The notes under the pieces: model-generated
Database searches by the model: none
What the model was told of the DNA's origin: nothing
The model's input: the letters and a program-made list of their open reading frames with translations, nothing else
Shown here: positions 1 to 6,666 of the stretch, piece after piece
Layout of the letters: each line of letters opens with the position of its first letter
How positions within the stretch are numbered: position 1 is the stretch's first letter
Translations under genes and position numbers: made by a program
Assembly (NCBI GenBank): GCA_938039795.1
Contig: CALHWU010000119.1
Location: 1-14,198 of the forward strand
Origin: an uncultured Muribaculaceae bacterium
GTDB taxonomy: Bacteria; Bacteroidota; Bacteroidia; Bacteroidales; Muribaculaceae
Reading direction: 5' to 3'
Length of the DNA: 14,198 nt

Positions 1-1
1 T

Positions 2-355
2 CCGGAGCGCGTGGCTGCCGCCGACGAGGGTCTTAAATATTACGGCATGGCCATCGAGCGTGTCCCCAACAACGCTACTCTCTACCGTCTGAAAGGTGAG
101 CTCCTCTTTGCCCGCAACAACGACAAGCCCGACGCAGAAGTGGCCGCCGCCTACGAGAAGATGCTCGAACTGCTCAATGAAAAGCCCGAGAACCGTGAGT
201 CGCAGATGGCATCATATCGTGCGGCCTACTATATCCTCGGCATCTATTATTTCGATGTTGACAAGGCCAAGGCCAAGACATATCTTCAGGATTACCTGAC
301 TATCGATCCCGACAACGAGGATGTCAAGGCTCTGTATGACGCTATAGGAGAATAA
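2..355 (+). CDS. C-terminal part of a tetratricopeptide-repeat (TPR) protein (5' end outside window)
   Basis: The frame is open from the window edge to a TAA at 353-355, so this is the last ~117 residues of a longer protein. An in-frame GTG at 11 is not a convincing start because coding continues upstream of it. The sequence is helical and TPR-like: a helix pair around YYGMAIERVPNNATLYRLKG, then AYEKMLELLNEKPEN, then AAYYILGIYYFDVDKAKAKT and YLTIDPDNEDVKALYDAIG. The P-N/D-N/E spacing after each helix is typical of TPR units. TPR arrays are protein-interaction scaffolds; the partner cannot be told from this fragment. A strong terminator follows 28 bases after the stop, so this is the end of its transcription unit. 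Any signal peptide or catalytic domain would be upstream. Confident in TPR, not in specific function. Confidence 0.8.
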   Translation, partial: PERVAAADEGLKYYGMAIERVPNNATLYRLKGELLFARNNDKPDAEVAAAYEKMLELLNEKPENRESQMASYRAAYYILGIYYFDVDKAKAKTYLQDYLTIDPDNEDVKALYDAIGE

Positions 356-383
356 TCCGTAGACTTGAATACCGATAGAACAG

Positions 384-426
384 GATCGCCGGACACACAT
401 CAGCACGTGTGCCCGGCGATCTTTTA
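384..426 (+). terminator. Rho-independent terminator of the TPR gene
   Basis: A 9-bp stem GATCGCCGG (384-392) / CCGGCGATC (413-421), one A-C mismatch, then CACAC (394-398) / GTGTG (407-411) and an 8-base loop. TTTT follows at 422-425 on the plus strand. It lies between convergent genes and may also stop minus-strand transcription from the Crp/Fnr gene, but there is no comparable T-run in that direction. Confidence 0.85.
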
Positions 427-467
427 GTTCAATATGGATAAATGAGGTCTGCGGCGAAATTGTGACG

Positions 468-1172
468 TCAGCCGAAGCGGCTTATTTTCAGCAATGTCTT
501 CTCGTCGACTATCTTTATCGTGCGTCCGTCCACGACGATGATCTTCTCATTGCCGAAGTCAGTCAGGGTGCGGATGGCGTTGGCTGTGGTCATATTCGAC
601 AGATTGGCGAGATCCTGGCGTCCCATGTATACCCTGATGGTAGTGCCGTCCTCTTCATATCCGTAGCTGTCCTTCAGTGCTATGAGAGCCTCAGCAAGGC
701 GTCCGCGAAGATGCTTCTGGGTGAGATTGACGATGTTGGTGTCAGATCGCCCGAGGTTGTGAGACAGCTCTCGGATGAAAAACCATGCGACCTGTATATT
801 GTTGTCGATGAGGTCTTTGACCACCGTCATCGGTATGGATCCCAATATTGACGGCTCTATGGTCGCTGCAGTCGAGACGTATGGCTCTTCAGCGAAAAAT
901 GCCCGGTAGCCGAAATATTGCACAGGGCGAATGAGGCGGAGTATCTGAGTCCGGTTGCCCGCTCCATCCTTGTAAAGCTTCGCTTTGCCTTTAAGGAGGC
1001 ACCAGAGAAATTCAGGCGCTTCGTTTTCGGCATATATGATCTGATTCTTTTTGAAATGGTGGATTGAGAAATTGTCGGTGATCTTGCGCTTTTCGTCAGC
1101 GTTGAGTATGGTCCAGATTTCCGACAGGTCTTCGCTCATCACCTTTTCAAGAGCGGCTCTTACCTTATTCAT
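468..1172 (-). CDS. Crp/Fnr-family transcriptional regulator
   Basis: 234 residues, the usual length for the family. Residues ~30-120 form a cyclic-nucleotide-binding-type beta barrel (KKNQIIYAENEAPEFLWCLL, then a glycine-containing turn and FGYRAFFAEEPYVSTAAT). The phosphate-binding cassette of true cAMP-binding Crp (GE...RSA) is not conserved, so cAMP is an unlikely ligand. There is one cysteine (C58), so no Fnr-type iron-sulfur cluster. Residues ~150-222 are the winged helix-turn-helix: GRQDLANLSNMTTANAIRTL holds the recognition helix. The ATG at 1172 fits a TAACTTTG promoter box about 50 bases upstream; an internal ATG (residue 12) is an alternative. It is convergent with the TPR gene and not obviously co-transcribed with neighbours, so its targets are unknown. 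Bacteroidales carry many such regulators, and the ligand cannot be inferred. Confidence 0.9.
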   Translation of the reverse strand: MNKVRAALEKVMSEDLSEIWTILNADEKRKITDNFSIHHFKKNQIIYAENEAPEFLWCLLKGKAKLYKDGAGNRTQILRLIRPVQYFGYRAFFAEEPYVSTAATIEPSILGSIPMTVVKDLIDNNIQVAWFFIRELSHNLGRSDTNIVNLTQKHLRGRLAEALIALKDSYGYEEDGTTIRVYMGRQDLANLSNMTTANAIRTLTDFGNEKIIVVDGRTIKIVDEKTLLKISRFG

Positions 1173-1224
1173 GTCACTGATTGTGTGCTATACTAAATGT
1201 ATATACTATGTGTAGTAGTGTTAG

Positions 1225-1232
1225 CAAAGTTA
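1225..1232 (-). promoter_or_regulatory. -7 promoter box for the Crp/Fnr gene
   Basis: TAACTTTG on the minus strand matches the Bacteroidetes -7 consensus TAnnTTTG. There is no good TTTG at the -33 distance, so an activator may be needed. Between box and start codon, the minus strand carries TAGTATA twice with 13 bases from copy start to copy start, a possible regulator site. Confidence 0.55.
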
Positions 1233-1350
1233 TGCATTATTTTTGAAATCTTGAAGGCTTTTCTGCTAAAACTGAAAAAACAGTATCTTTTTCAGCATGA
1301 TTTTTAAGCATATTGTAAGCCTGTCACATTCGAATGCCGCCTTAGTGATG

Positions 1351-1394
1351 CAAAAAAGATCTCCTGCCCGGCTACTTTCGCCGGCAGGAGATCT
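1351..1394 (-). terminator. Rho-independent terminator of the rfbA-rfbC unit
   Basis: A perfect 12-bp stem AGATCTCCTGCC (1357-1368) / GGCAGGAGATCT (1383-1394) with a 14-base loop. On the minus strand it is followed by a run of six T after the stem (plus-strand A-run 1352-1357, overlapping the last stem base). It begins 21 bases past the rfbC stop and ends the operon. Confidence 0.93.
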
Positions 1395-1415
1395 GATTGG
1401 TATGAATCGATACGG

Positions 1416-1982
1416 TCAGTATTCGCCGTAAACAAATGGCGATTCAAACTGACCGAGCATTGGATGACGGGTGTCTTTGTCGGAGAGAATAGCCGACGAC
1501 GGATCAATGCGCCAGTCGATGTCAAGCTCCGGGTCGAGGAGCGATATGCCTCCGTCGGCCTGCGGGGCGTAGTAATTGTCGCATTTGTACTGAAAGACCG
1601 CTGTCTCTGACAGGACTGCAAATCCATGGGCGAATCCGCGCGGCACGAAAAACTGCAGGTGATTGTCGGCGGTCAGCTCAACGGCCACGTGCTTGCCGTA
1701 AGTGGGGGAGCCGCGCCGTATGTCGACCGCCACATCAAGAACGGCGCCTTCGACGCATCTGACGAGTTTTGCCTGGGTGAAAGGGGGCCTCTGGAAGTGC
1801 AGTCCGCGCATTACTCCGCGTGATGATTTGCTCTGGTTGTCCTGCACGAACTCTATGTCGCGGCCAATAAGGGTGTTGAAGTCGCGGCGCGAGTAGCTTT
1901 CGAAAAAATAGCCGCGAGAGTCATCAAATACTCTGGGCCGGAGTATTACTACTTCGGGTATCGTTGTGGTGATGATTTCCAT
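1416..1982 (-). CDS. rfbC: dTDP-4-dehydrorhamnose 3,5-epimerase
   Basis: 188 residues, normal for RmlC/RfbC. This enzyme converts dTDP-4-keto-6-deoxyglucose to dTDP-4-keto-L-rhamnose in the cytoplasm, the third step of dTDP-L-rhamnose synthesis for surface polysaccharides. Family marks are all present: RGYFFESY near the N-terminus, GVMRGLHFQ with the catalytic base H62, the cupin stretch VPRGFAHGF with H119, and FQYKCDNYYAP with Y132 as the likely catalytic acid. D168/D170 (SDKDTRHP) lie where the His-pairing aspartate is expected. The start is 17 bases after the rfbA stop, so the two are co-transcribed, with a strong terminator after this gene. No Shine-Dalgarno sequence is seen. rfbB and rfbD are not in the window. 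Confidence 0.97.
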   Translation of the reverse strand: MEIITTTIPEVVILRPRVFDDSRGYFFESYSRRDFNTLIGRDIEFVQDNQSKSSRGVMRGLHFQRPPFTQAKLVRCVEGAVLDVAVDIRRGSPTYGKHVAVELTADNHLQFFVPRGFAHGFAVLSETAVFQYKCDNYYAPQADGGISLLDPELDIDWRIDPSSAILSDKDTRHPMLGQFESPFVYGEY

Positions 1983-1999
1983 GTGGGTGGCAGTGAGGG

Positions 2000-2902
2000 T
2001 TAGTCAAGATTCTGCATGCCGGTGCGGTCGAGCTCGTCGATCACTTTCATGAGATAGCGGCCATACTGGTTTTTGAGCATCGGCCGGGCCAGTTCGACCA
2101 TGCGTTCGCGGCCGATCCATCCCTGCCGGTATGCAATCCCTTCAAGACATGCTATTTTAAGTCCCTGGCGTTTTTCGAGCACCTCCACATAGATCGATGC
2201 TTCGGCGAGGCTGTCGTGGGTGCCGGTATCGAGCCACGCGAATCCGCGGGGAAGTGTGCGGACGCGCAGGTCGCCGGAGCGTAGGAATTCCTGGTTGACT
2301 GATGTTATCTCAAGCTCCCCGCGCGCCGATGGCTTGATGGACGCCGCTACATCGACCACTTTGTTAGGGTAAAAGTAAAGTCCTACCACGGCATAGTTGG
2401 ATTTGGGATGCTCGGGCTTCTCCTCGATGGAGAGGCACCGGCCGGATTCGTCGAATTCGGCTACGCCGTAACGTTCTGGATCGTCGACCCAGTATCCGAA
2501 TACGGTCGCTGTTCCGCGCTCTGCGTCGGCTACAGCGTCTTTCAGCAGGCGTGAGAATCCGGCGCCGTGGAATATGTTGTCGCCCAGAACGAGGCATGCC
2601 GAGTCGTCGCCGATGAAATCGCGGCCGATGATGAACGCCTGGGCCAGACCGTCGGGCGACGGCTGTTCGGCATATTCAAGATGGATGCCATAGTCGCTTC
2701 CGTCACCTAACAGACGCTTGAATCCGGGGAGATCCTGGGGGGTGGAGATGACAAGTATGTCGCGTATGCCTGCAAGCATCAGCGCCGATATGGGGTAGTA
2801 GACCATAGGCTTGTCATAGACCGGGAGGAGCTGCTTGCTGACTCCTTTGGTAATGGGGTAGAGGCGAGTGCCGCTGCCGCCAGCGAGTACGATTCCTTTC
2901 AT
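2000..2902 (-). CDS. rfbA: Glucose-1-phosphate thymidylyltransferase
   Basis: 300 residues, full length for RmlA/RfbA. It joins dTTP and glucose-1-phosphate to give dTDP-glucose and pyrophosphate, the first step of dTDP-rhamnose synthesis, and is usually feedback-inhibited by dTDP-rhamnose. The N-terminal nucleotide loop is GIVLAGGSGTRLYPIT (residues 3-18), followed by SKQLLPVYDKPMVYYP with the conserved lysine. LGDNIFHG holds metal-binding D108; SIEEKPEHPKSNYAVVGLY and FAWLDTGTHDSL (D225) complete the active site. It is the first gene of a two-gene unit with rfbC. The promoter box ends only 7 bases before the ATG, which supports this start and implies an almost leaderless mRNA. Confidence 0.98.
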   Translation of the reverse strand: MKGIVLAGGSGTRLYPITKGVSKQLLPVYDKPMVYYPISALMLAGIRDILVISTPQDLPGFKRLLGDGSDYGIHLEYAEQPSPDGLAQAFIIGRDFIGDDSACLVLGDNIFHGAGFSRLLKDAVADAERGTATVFGYWVDDPERYGVAEFDESGRCLSIEEKPEHPKSNYAVVGLYFYPNKVVDVAASIKPSARGELEITSVNQEFLRSGDLRVRTLPRGFAWLDTGTHDSLAEASIYVEVLEKRQGLKIACLEGIAYRQGWIGRERMVELARPMLKNQYGRYLMKVIDELDRTGMQNLD

Positions 2903-2909
2903 AATGGTG

Positions 2910-2941
2910 CAAATATAGCAAACAATTCCCGTTCAGTCAAC
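2910..2941 (-). promoter_or_regulatory. rfbA promoter, nearly leaderless
   Basis: The -7 box TATATTTG (2910-2917, minus) matches TAnnTTTG exactly. The -33 element is GTTG (2938-2941), three of four bases of TTTG, with a 20-base spacer. Only 7 bases (CACCATT) separate the -7 box from the ATG, so the 5' leader should be about 0-4 bases. Confidence 0.75.
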
Positions 2942-2987
2942 CCCAGGGGACGCTATTTTGCACGATGTCCTGAGATTATTCTGCCGC

Positions 2988-4247
2988 CTACTCTCCCAAT
3001 GTGAATCTGATGCCCAGATTTAGGTTGAAATTTAACGGTTTGTCGCTGTAGACGGTCGGTATTTTTGTGCCGTCGTTAAAATAATAGCTGACGCCCGGCT
3101 CTGCAAACAGACGGGCCGTGCCTGCAAGGCGGCACTGCAGGCCGGCGGCGACATTGACCGACCATTGCATAGGCCGTTCCGGCAGGGATTCGGCAGTAGT
3201 GCCGTTAGGGACGTGGTCGAAAATGAAATGTTTCTCAATGCGCGCCGACACGCATTTTTCGGCCAATACTCCTGCGGAGGCGTAAAGTCCGATGCGTCCC
3301 CACGACATGATGCGGTATTTGACGTTGAGCGGGATGCCGATGTAATGCAGCCGCTGGCGCCCTTCATAGTAGTTGTGGTCGCTTCCTTCGGTGATGTCTG
3401 ACGACAGATAGGCATAGCTGATGCCGCTTTCGAGGGAGATACGCCTATTGATGGAGTAGTCGACGGTTATGCCGGCTCTGACAGGAATGTTGTGTCTGAC
3501 CTTTGTATCGAGCCGTCGGCCTTTATTAAAAAGCATCAGTCCGAGCATTGGGGTGTCTTTCCACGAGGCATAGTCGGCTCCGAGGGGCGCGCCAGAGAGA
3601 TAAGCCGGCGAACGTCGGGCCGACATTGAGCCGGTGGCGCCTGAACTGAACATGGCTATCGAGAGATTGCGGGATGATGGGCCGTTCTTCCGCCGATTGT
3701 CGGGGATACCGCTTCTGACAGGGAGCGGTGAGGAGGTGCGGGGCCGGTCAGCGGTGTGCGGGGGTAAGCTGTCGTTTCCATCGGTCTCAGGGATGGCCGT
3801 CGGCATGGTGCTGTGACCGGAGTCTGAAGTGTCAGCCGGCTCCTGGGCCTGTTCGGTGACTTCGGCGGAATACTTTGCTGAAGTCACTGCCGTCGGTGTC
3901 GGTTGCGGGGCCTGAAGGGATGCGAGCTGTTTGCTGATAATGCCGGACGGCACATCGTGCTGCCGAGGATCTGATGCTGTCGGTGCGTGGGCTGACAGAA
4001 TCGGTCGCAGCTCTGTCTCCTTGTTGCCGTCGAGAAGATAAAAGCACAGGGATATCGCCAAAGCAAGCATGGCTGCGGCCGCCATGCCTCTTCTTACCCG
4101 GATCAATATCGTCCGGCGACGCGCCGGCCGTTGTCCGCCGGACGCCGGAGCCAGCTTCTCTTCTATGGCTTCCCACAGCCGGTCGGGGGCGTCGGTTTCG
4201 TAGTCCGACATCCTGTCGTGGATCTTATGCAGCCAGTCTTCGTTCAT
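2988..4247 (-). CDS. Membrane-anchored protein with C-terminal outer-membrane beta-barrel-like domain, partner of the ECF sigma factor
   Basis: 419 residues in three parts. Residues 1-50 are a hydrophilic N-terminus (MNEDWLHKIHDRMSDYETDA, then DRLWEAIEEKL), ending in an Arg-rich stretch. Residues ~53-72 are one hydrophobic segment, placing the N-terminus in the cytoplasm. Residues ~75-195 are a long Pro/Ser/Thr-rich linker. Residues ~195-419 show alternating aromatic/polar strands (RISLESGISYAY, IGIPLNVKYRI, GLYASAGVLAE, NFNLNLGIRFTLG), as in porin-like PorT/OMP_b-brl proteins. The start is 14 bases after the sigma-factor stop, so the two are co-transcribed. By position it would be the anti-sigma factor or sensor of that sigma factor. 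That role is inferred; no canonical zinc anti-sigma (HxxxCxxC) or FecR motif is present. The barrel-like part may fold as a periplasmic domain rather than a true barrel. Confidence 0.8.
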   Translation of the reverse strand: MNEDWLHKIHDRMSDYETDAPDRLWEAIEEKLAPASGGQRPARRRTILIRVRRGMAAAAMLALAISLCFYLLDGNKETELRPILSAHAPTASDPRQHDVPSGIISKQLASLQAPQPTPTAVTSAKYSAEVTEQAQEPADTSDSGHSTMPTAIPETDGNDSLPPHTADRPRTSSPLPVRSGIPDNRRKNGPSSRNLSIAMFSSGATGSMSARRSPAYLSGAPLGADYASWKDTPMLGLMLFNKGRRLDTKVRHNIPVRAGITVDYSINRRISLESGISYAYLSSDITEGSDHNYYEGRQRLHYIGIPLNVKYRIMSWGRIGLYASAGVLAEKCVSARIEKHFIFDHVPNGTTAESLPERPMQWSVNVAAGLQCRLAGTARLFAEPGVSYYFNDGTKIPTVYSDKPLNFNLNLGIRFTLGE

Positions 4248-4261
4248 ATTGATCAGGATGA

Positions 4262-4831
4262 TTATATATTGGTGGATAAAGGATTATGATATTGCCTTAT
4301 TTTTGAGGCAAGCAGTGCTTTGGCTCTATGGAGCTGCGAGGCTGAAGTGCTTTCTTTGATGTTAAGAAGAGCGGCGATCTCTCTGTGGCTTTTATTCTCG
4401 ATGACATAAAGGTTGAAGATTGTGCGGTATCCGTCGGGGAGTTCACGGATCATTCGGAACAGATCCGCCGAAGGTATCGAGTCGACATCGGGCTCCGTGT
4501 CGGCCTGATCGTGATCCGGCACGGATATCCCGACGAAGGCTATCCGGTTGTCGCGTTGCAGATGTTTCAGAGCCTCGTTGACGGTCACTTTCGTGAGCCA
4601 TCCTCTGAGGGATCCTTTGCCGCGGTAGCTGAATGATGCGATCCCCGACATAATCTTCAGGAAGCTCTCCTGAAGCACATCCTTGACATCCTCGCTGTTG
4701 ACGACATAGCGGGCGCAGACGGCAGTGAGATAGCGTATGTGTGTGGTGTATAGCTGTCTCATGGCATCCGGATCACCCTGTCGCAACAGACTGACAAGTC
4801 GGATCTCATTGTCGGGTTCGTCAGGCATCAT
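4262..4831 (-). CDS. RNA polymerase sigma factor, sigma-70 ECF subfamily
   Basis: 189 residues, the size of an ECF sigma factor. Region 2 covers ~24-90, with the core-binding helix EDVKDVLQESFLKI and the -10-reading part FSYRGKGSLRGWLTKVTVNE. A short acidic linker (~100-118) is followed by region 4 (~120-178): RELPDGYRTIFNLYVIENKS, HREIAALLNIKESTSASQLH and RAKALL, the helix-turn-helix for the -35 region. It redirects RNA polymerase to a small regulon, probably for the envelope. Two adjacent ATGs (4829-4831 and 4826-4828) could start it. It sits between a NigD-like lipoprotein (64 bases upstream) and the barrel protein (14 bases downstream), which is its likely cognate regulator. No separate promoter is evident in the 64-base gap. 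Confidence 0.95.
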   Translation of the reverse strand: MMPDEPDNEIRLVSLLRQGDPDAMRQLYTTHIRYLTAVCARYVVNSEDVKDVLQESFLKIMSGIASFSYRGKGSLRGWLTKVTVNEALKHLQRDNRIAFVGISVPDHDQADTEPDVDSIPSADLFRMIRELPDGYRTIFNLYVIENKSHREIAALLNIKESTSASQLHRAKALLASKIRQYHNPLSTNI

Positions 4832-4895
4832 TAGCTATTAGCGCTGATATTGATATCTGTGTCGGGTTCCGGACAGATGCTTCAGGTGAAAGCGA

Positions 4896-5648
4896 TTATC
4901 TGACGGATCGTGAATACAATATGCCGGTCGGGTCGACAGTAGCCTGTCGCCGCATCTGCAGGTCGAATTCTGCGTTTTTTTCACCGGTGAATGATCTCCA
5001 CCTGATTTTCAGCCTGACCTTGTCGCCGTCGGTGTGCCGCAGGCCGTTGAGGTTGAAAGCTACAAGCGCATCTCCGGGCTGACCGTACAGATCGCCTTTG
5101 GCATCATGTCTTAACTCCATATCGAAGGGGTCGTCGGGGTTGATGCCGGTCACCAGGTTTATGGCGTGGATAGAGTGCGGGTTGCTCCATTTGGTGCGTA
5201 CGCGAAGGGTGAGGTAACCGTCTTCGGCCACAGTGACCCAGTCGTTGATAATTTCTATCGGGTCGTTGCCGAAGATCTGCGTGTCGTTGAAGTCCGTTAT
5301 CATTACGGGGAGTTTGGTGCGTATGCTGTCGATCCAGTTGACCTCGACGCTGATCGTCGTTTTCTCCTCTCCGGAATCTCTGGTTCGGGTATACAAAGGT
5401 GTCTCGGTATAGTTGACAAGTGCACGCACCTCTTTGCCGTCAAAAGGGGCTTCGGGCATGTTGGTCGGCAATAGCGTGGTGACGTCGTCGAGCTGCATCA
5501 CCCAGCTGCCGTCGTCATTGGGGCAGACGGTCACAAGTGCGGTGGGGCTGGCGAAATTAAGAGTGTCATCGTTGTCGCTGCACGATGACAGGATCATCGG
5601 AAGTGATAGCAGTGCGGCCGCGGCCGGCATGAACAGGTGTTTTTTCAT
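4896..5648 (-). CDS. NigD-like lipoprotein
   Basis: 250 residues. The N-terminus MKKHLFMPAAAALLSLPMIL followed by SSC is a lipoprotein signal, with lipidated C23 and then an acidic SDNDD stretch, as seen in exported Bacteroidetes lipoproteins. The rest is beta-rich: SWVMQLDDVTTLLPTN, a first small domain to ~residue 90, then a second domain with NWIDSIRTKLPVMITDF, DWVTVAEDGYLTLRVRTKW and AINLVTG. This two-domain layout and the 'DGYLTLR...HAINLVTG' pattern match NigD-like proteins, named from a bacteriocin-associated operon of Prevotella, whose biochemical role is not known. It is first in the transcription unit, preceding the sigma factor by 64 bases, so it may be a target or a surface component of the same system. 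Family call by recognition of the pattern. Confidence 0.8.
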   Translation of the reverse strand: MKKHLFMPAAAALLSLPMILSSCSDNDDTLNFASPTALVTVCPNDDGSWVMQLDDVTTLLPTNMPEAPFDGKEVRALVNYTETPLYTRTRDSGEEKTTISVEVNWIDSIRTKLPVMITDFNDTQIFGNDPIEIINDWVTVAEDGYLTLRVRTKWSNPHSIHAINLVTGINPDDPFDMELRHDAKGDLYGQPGDALVAFNLNGLRHTDGDKVRLKIRWRSFTGEKNAEFDLQMRRQATVDPTGILYSRSVR

Positions 5649-5808
5649 TCTGTAAAATTTGTTTGGTTATTCTGCTCTGTCAAATCGGCAGGTAGCGCAA
5701 ATCTTGCACGGATGACGGCAGTTTAACAAAACTTAACCAGTCGCGGCGAGCGATCAGGCGGTGCGTCAGATGGATGTGATGGACAGTTGTGGAAGAATTG
5801 AATAATCT
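5649..5808 (-). other. Long 5' leader of the NigD-like/sigma unit
   Basis: About 160 bases lie between the likely transcription start (near 5809) and the NigD-like start codon. I see no ATG-initiated small ORF and no strong hairpin. A second, weaker -7-like box, AAGATTTG, occurs at 5698-5705 on the minus strand (first T of the consensus replaced by A) and could give a shorter leader. Confidence 0.4.
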
Positions 5809-5812
5809 TATG

Positions 5813-5844
5813 CAAAGATACTTTCTTCAGTGGGATCGCCCAAA
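5813..5844 (-). promoter_or_regulatory. Strong housekeeping-type promoter for the NigD-like/sigma/barrel unit
   Basis: TTTG (5841-5844) - 20 bases - TATCTTTG (5813-5820), read on the minus strand: an exact match to both consensus elements. Expected start near 5809. The remaining sequence to the terminator at 6003 (5845-5973) holds no gene I can support. Confidence 0.8.
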
Positions 5845-5973
5845 TCAATGTCGTCGGTTTTGGGTGGCATTCCGTAAATAGTAGGACTTTTGCTGTCGCA
5901 GTTCCGAAATTTGCGCCCTCTGCAGTCGCGCAATAGAATGCCCGTATATGAATATATGTGAGTGTATATAAAT

Positions 5974-6003
5974 AAAAAGCCGGGAGGAATTTCTTCCTTC
6001 CGG
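5974..6003 (-). terminator. Rho-independent terminator after the thioredoxin-like gene
   Basis: On the minus strand, CCGGAAGGAA - GAAA - TTCCTCCCGG is a 10-bp stem with one A-C mismatch and a GAAA tetraloop. It is followed by C and TTTTTATTT. It starts 18 bases beyond the stop codon at 6022-6024. Confidence 0.93.
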
Positions 6004-6021
6004 ATTGTAGCGTTGTCAGCT

Positions 6022-6510
6022 TCAGATACTCAATTCTGTCAGAGTCTCGATGCTCGGATTCATTGCTACGATCCGTCCCTCGGGATTGATCAGAAGCGTT
6101 TTGAATCCTTCGGACAGCCGATAGTCATTGATAATACGGTTGGCTTGGCTGCCGTCGACATGGATGTGGTTCTTCGCACTAAGATTGTCTCTACGCACTA
6201 TCTCACGAAAGAGGCGCTCGCTACGGTCGAAATTGACCGACAAGAGACAAAATCGTTCTTGCGGAAGCAGCTTTGATGCTTCGTCATACTGGCGTGCCCT
6301 GAGTCGGGAATCGGCGTCGGCCGACGACCAGAATGTGACGATCACATAGCATCCCTTCATCTCTGCAAGCGACATCGTCGTGTCGCTGTTTTCGATGGTC
6401 ATCGAGGGTGCGCTATAGCCTTCGGCGGCTTCAAACACACGCTCGGAATAAGCGGAGACTGAAATGACAAGAACGGCGAAGAGCACAATGATTTTCATTG
6501 TTTTCTTCAT
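6022..6510 (-). CDS. Exported thioredoxin-like-fold protein lacking the redox CxxC
   Basis: 162 residues. MKKTMKIIVLFAVLVISVSA is a signal peptide ending near residue 20, so the protein is periplasmic. The rest follows the TlpA/AhpC-TSA layout: PSMTIENSDTTMSLAEMKGC, then YVIVTFWSSADADSR, a helix, CLLSVNFDRSE, and KTLLINPEGRIVAMNP. In active members the segment reads FW-x-x-W-C-x-x-C-[RK]; here both cysteine positions are replaced (D65 and S68). The cis-proline usually found before the TLL-type strand is also missing (GFKTLLIN). It therefore cannot do thiol-disulfide exchange and may bind or scaffold instead. The two cysteines present (C54, C88) are elsewhere. It has its own promoter, a long structured leader and its own terminator, so it is a single-gene unit. 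It is too intact for a decaying pseudogene. Confidence 0.82.
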   Translation of the reverse strand: MKKTMKIIVLFAVLVISVSAYSERVFEAAEGYSAPSMTIENSDTTMSLAEMKGCYVIVTFWSSADADSRLRARQYDEASKLLPQERFCLLSVNFDRSERLFREIVRRDNLSAKNHIHVDGSQANRIINDYRLSEGFKTLLINPEGRIVAMNPSIETLTELSI

Positions 6511-6661
6511 TGTCCAGGTTTAATGTTACACATAAGGCAAGCTGCCTGAAGGAGGGTGGCATCACGGTTTCACTTGTGTGGTGTGGACGTGTCAGAAAGC
6601 TTGCCCCGCCGATTTTCGGCGTCATCTGCAGGCGACTCTTCGCCTGCCACCTTTCTTAAAA
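6511..6661 (-). promoter_or_regulatory. Structured ~150-base 5' leader of the thioredoxin-like gene (candidate cis-regulatory RNA)
   Basis: In transcript order (minus strand) the leader has: a perfect 8-bp hairpin with a 4-base loop (6628-6647); a 5-bp hairpin GCCGA/TCGGC (6608-6620); an 8-bp long-range pairing AGCTTGCC/GGCAAGCT between 6598-6605 and 6536-6543; and a 6-bp pairing between 6646-6651 and 6555-6560. The last two interleave, so they form either a pseudoknot or two alternative states. It matches none of the TPP, cobalamin, SAM or FMN consensus cores I know. Confidence 0.45.
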
Positions 6662-6666
6662 CACCG

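Noticed and set aside
462..851. 129-codon plus-strand ORF
   Set aside because: It lies antisense within the Crp/Fnr gene, which has clear domain structure; no promoter and no recognisable protein.
6431..6625. 64-codon minus-strand ORF overlapping the leader of the thioredoxin-like gene, considered as a leader peptide
   Set aside because: It overlaps the first part of the real gene in another frame and ends within it; composition is poor and it shows no attenuation-type codon run.
6511..6661. Cobalamin or TPP riboswitch for the structured leader
   Set aside because: GCCACC and short G/C stems are reminiscent of a B12 riboswitch, but the B12-box and core sequences are absent, as are the TPP CUGAGA core and its partner.
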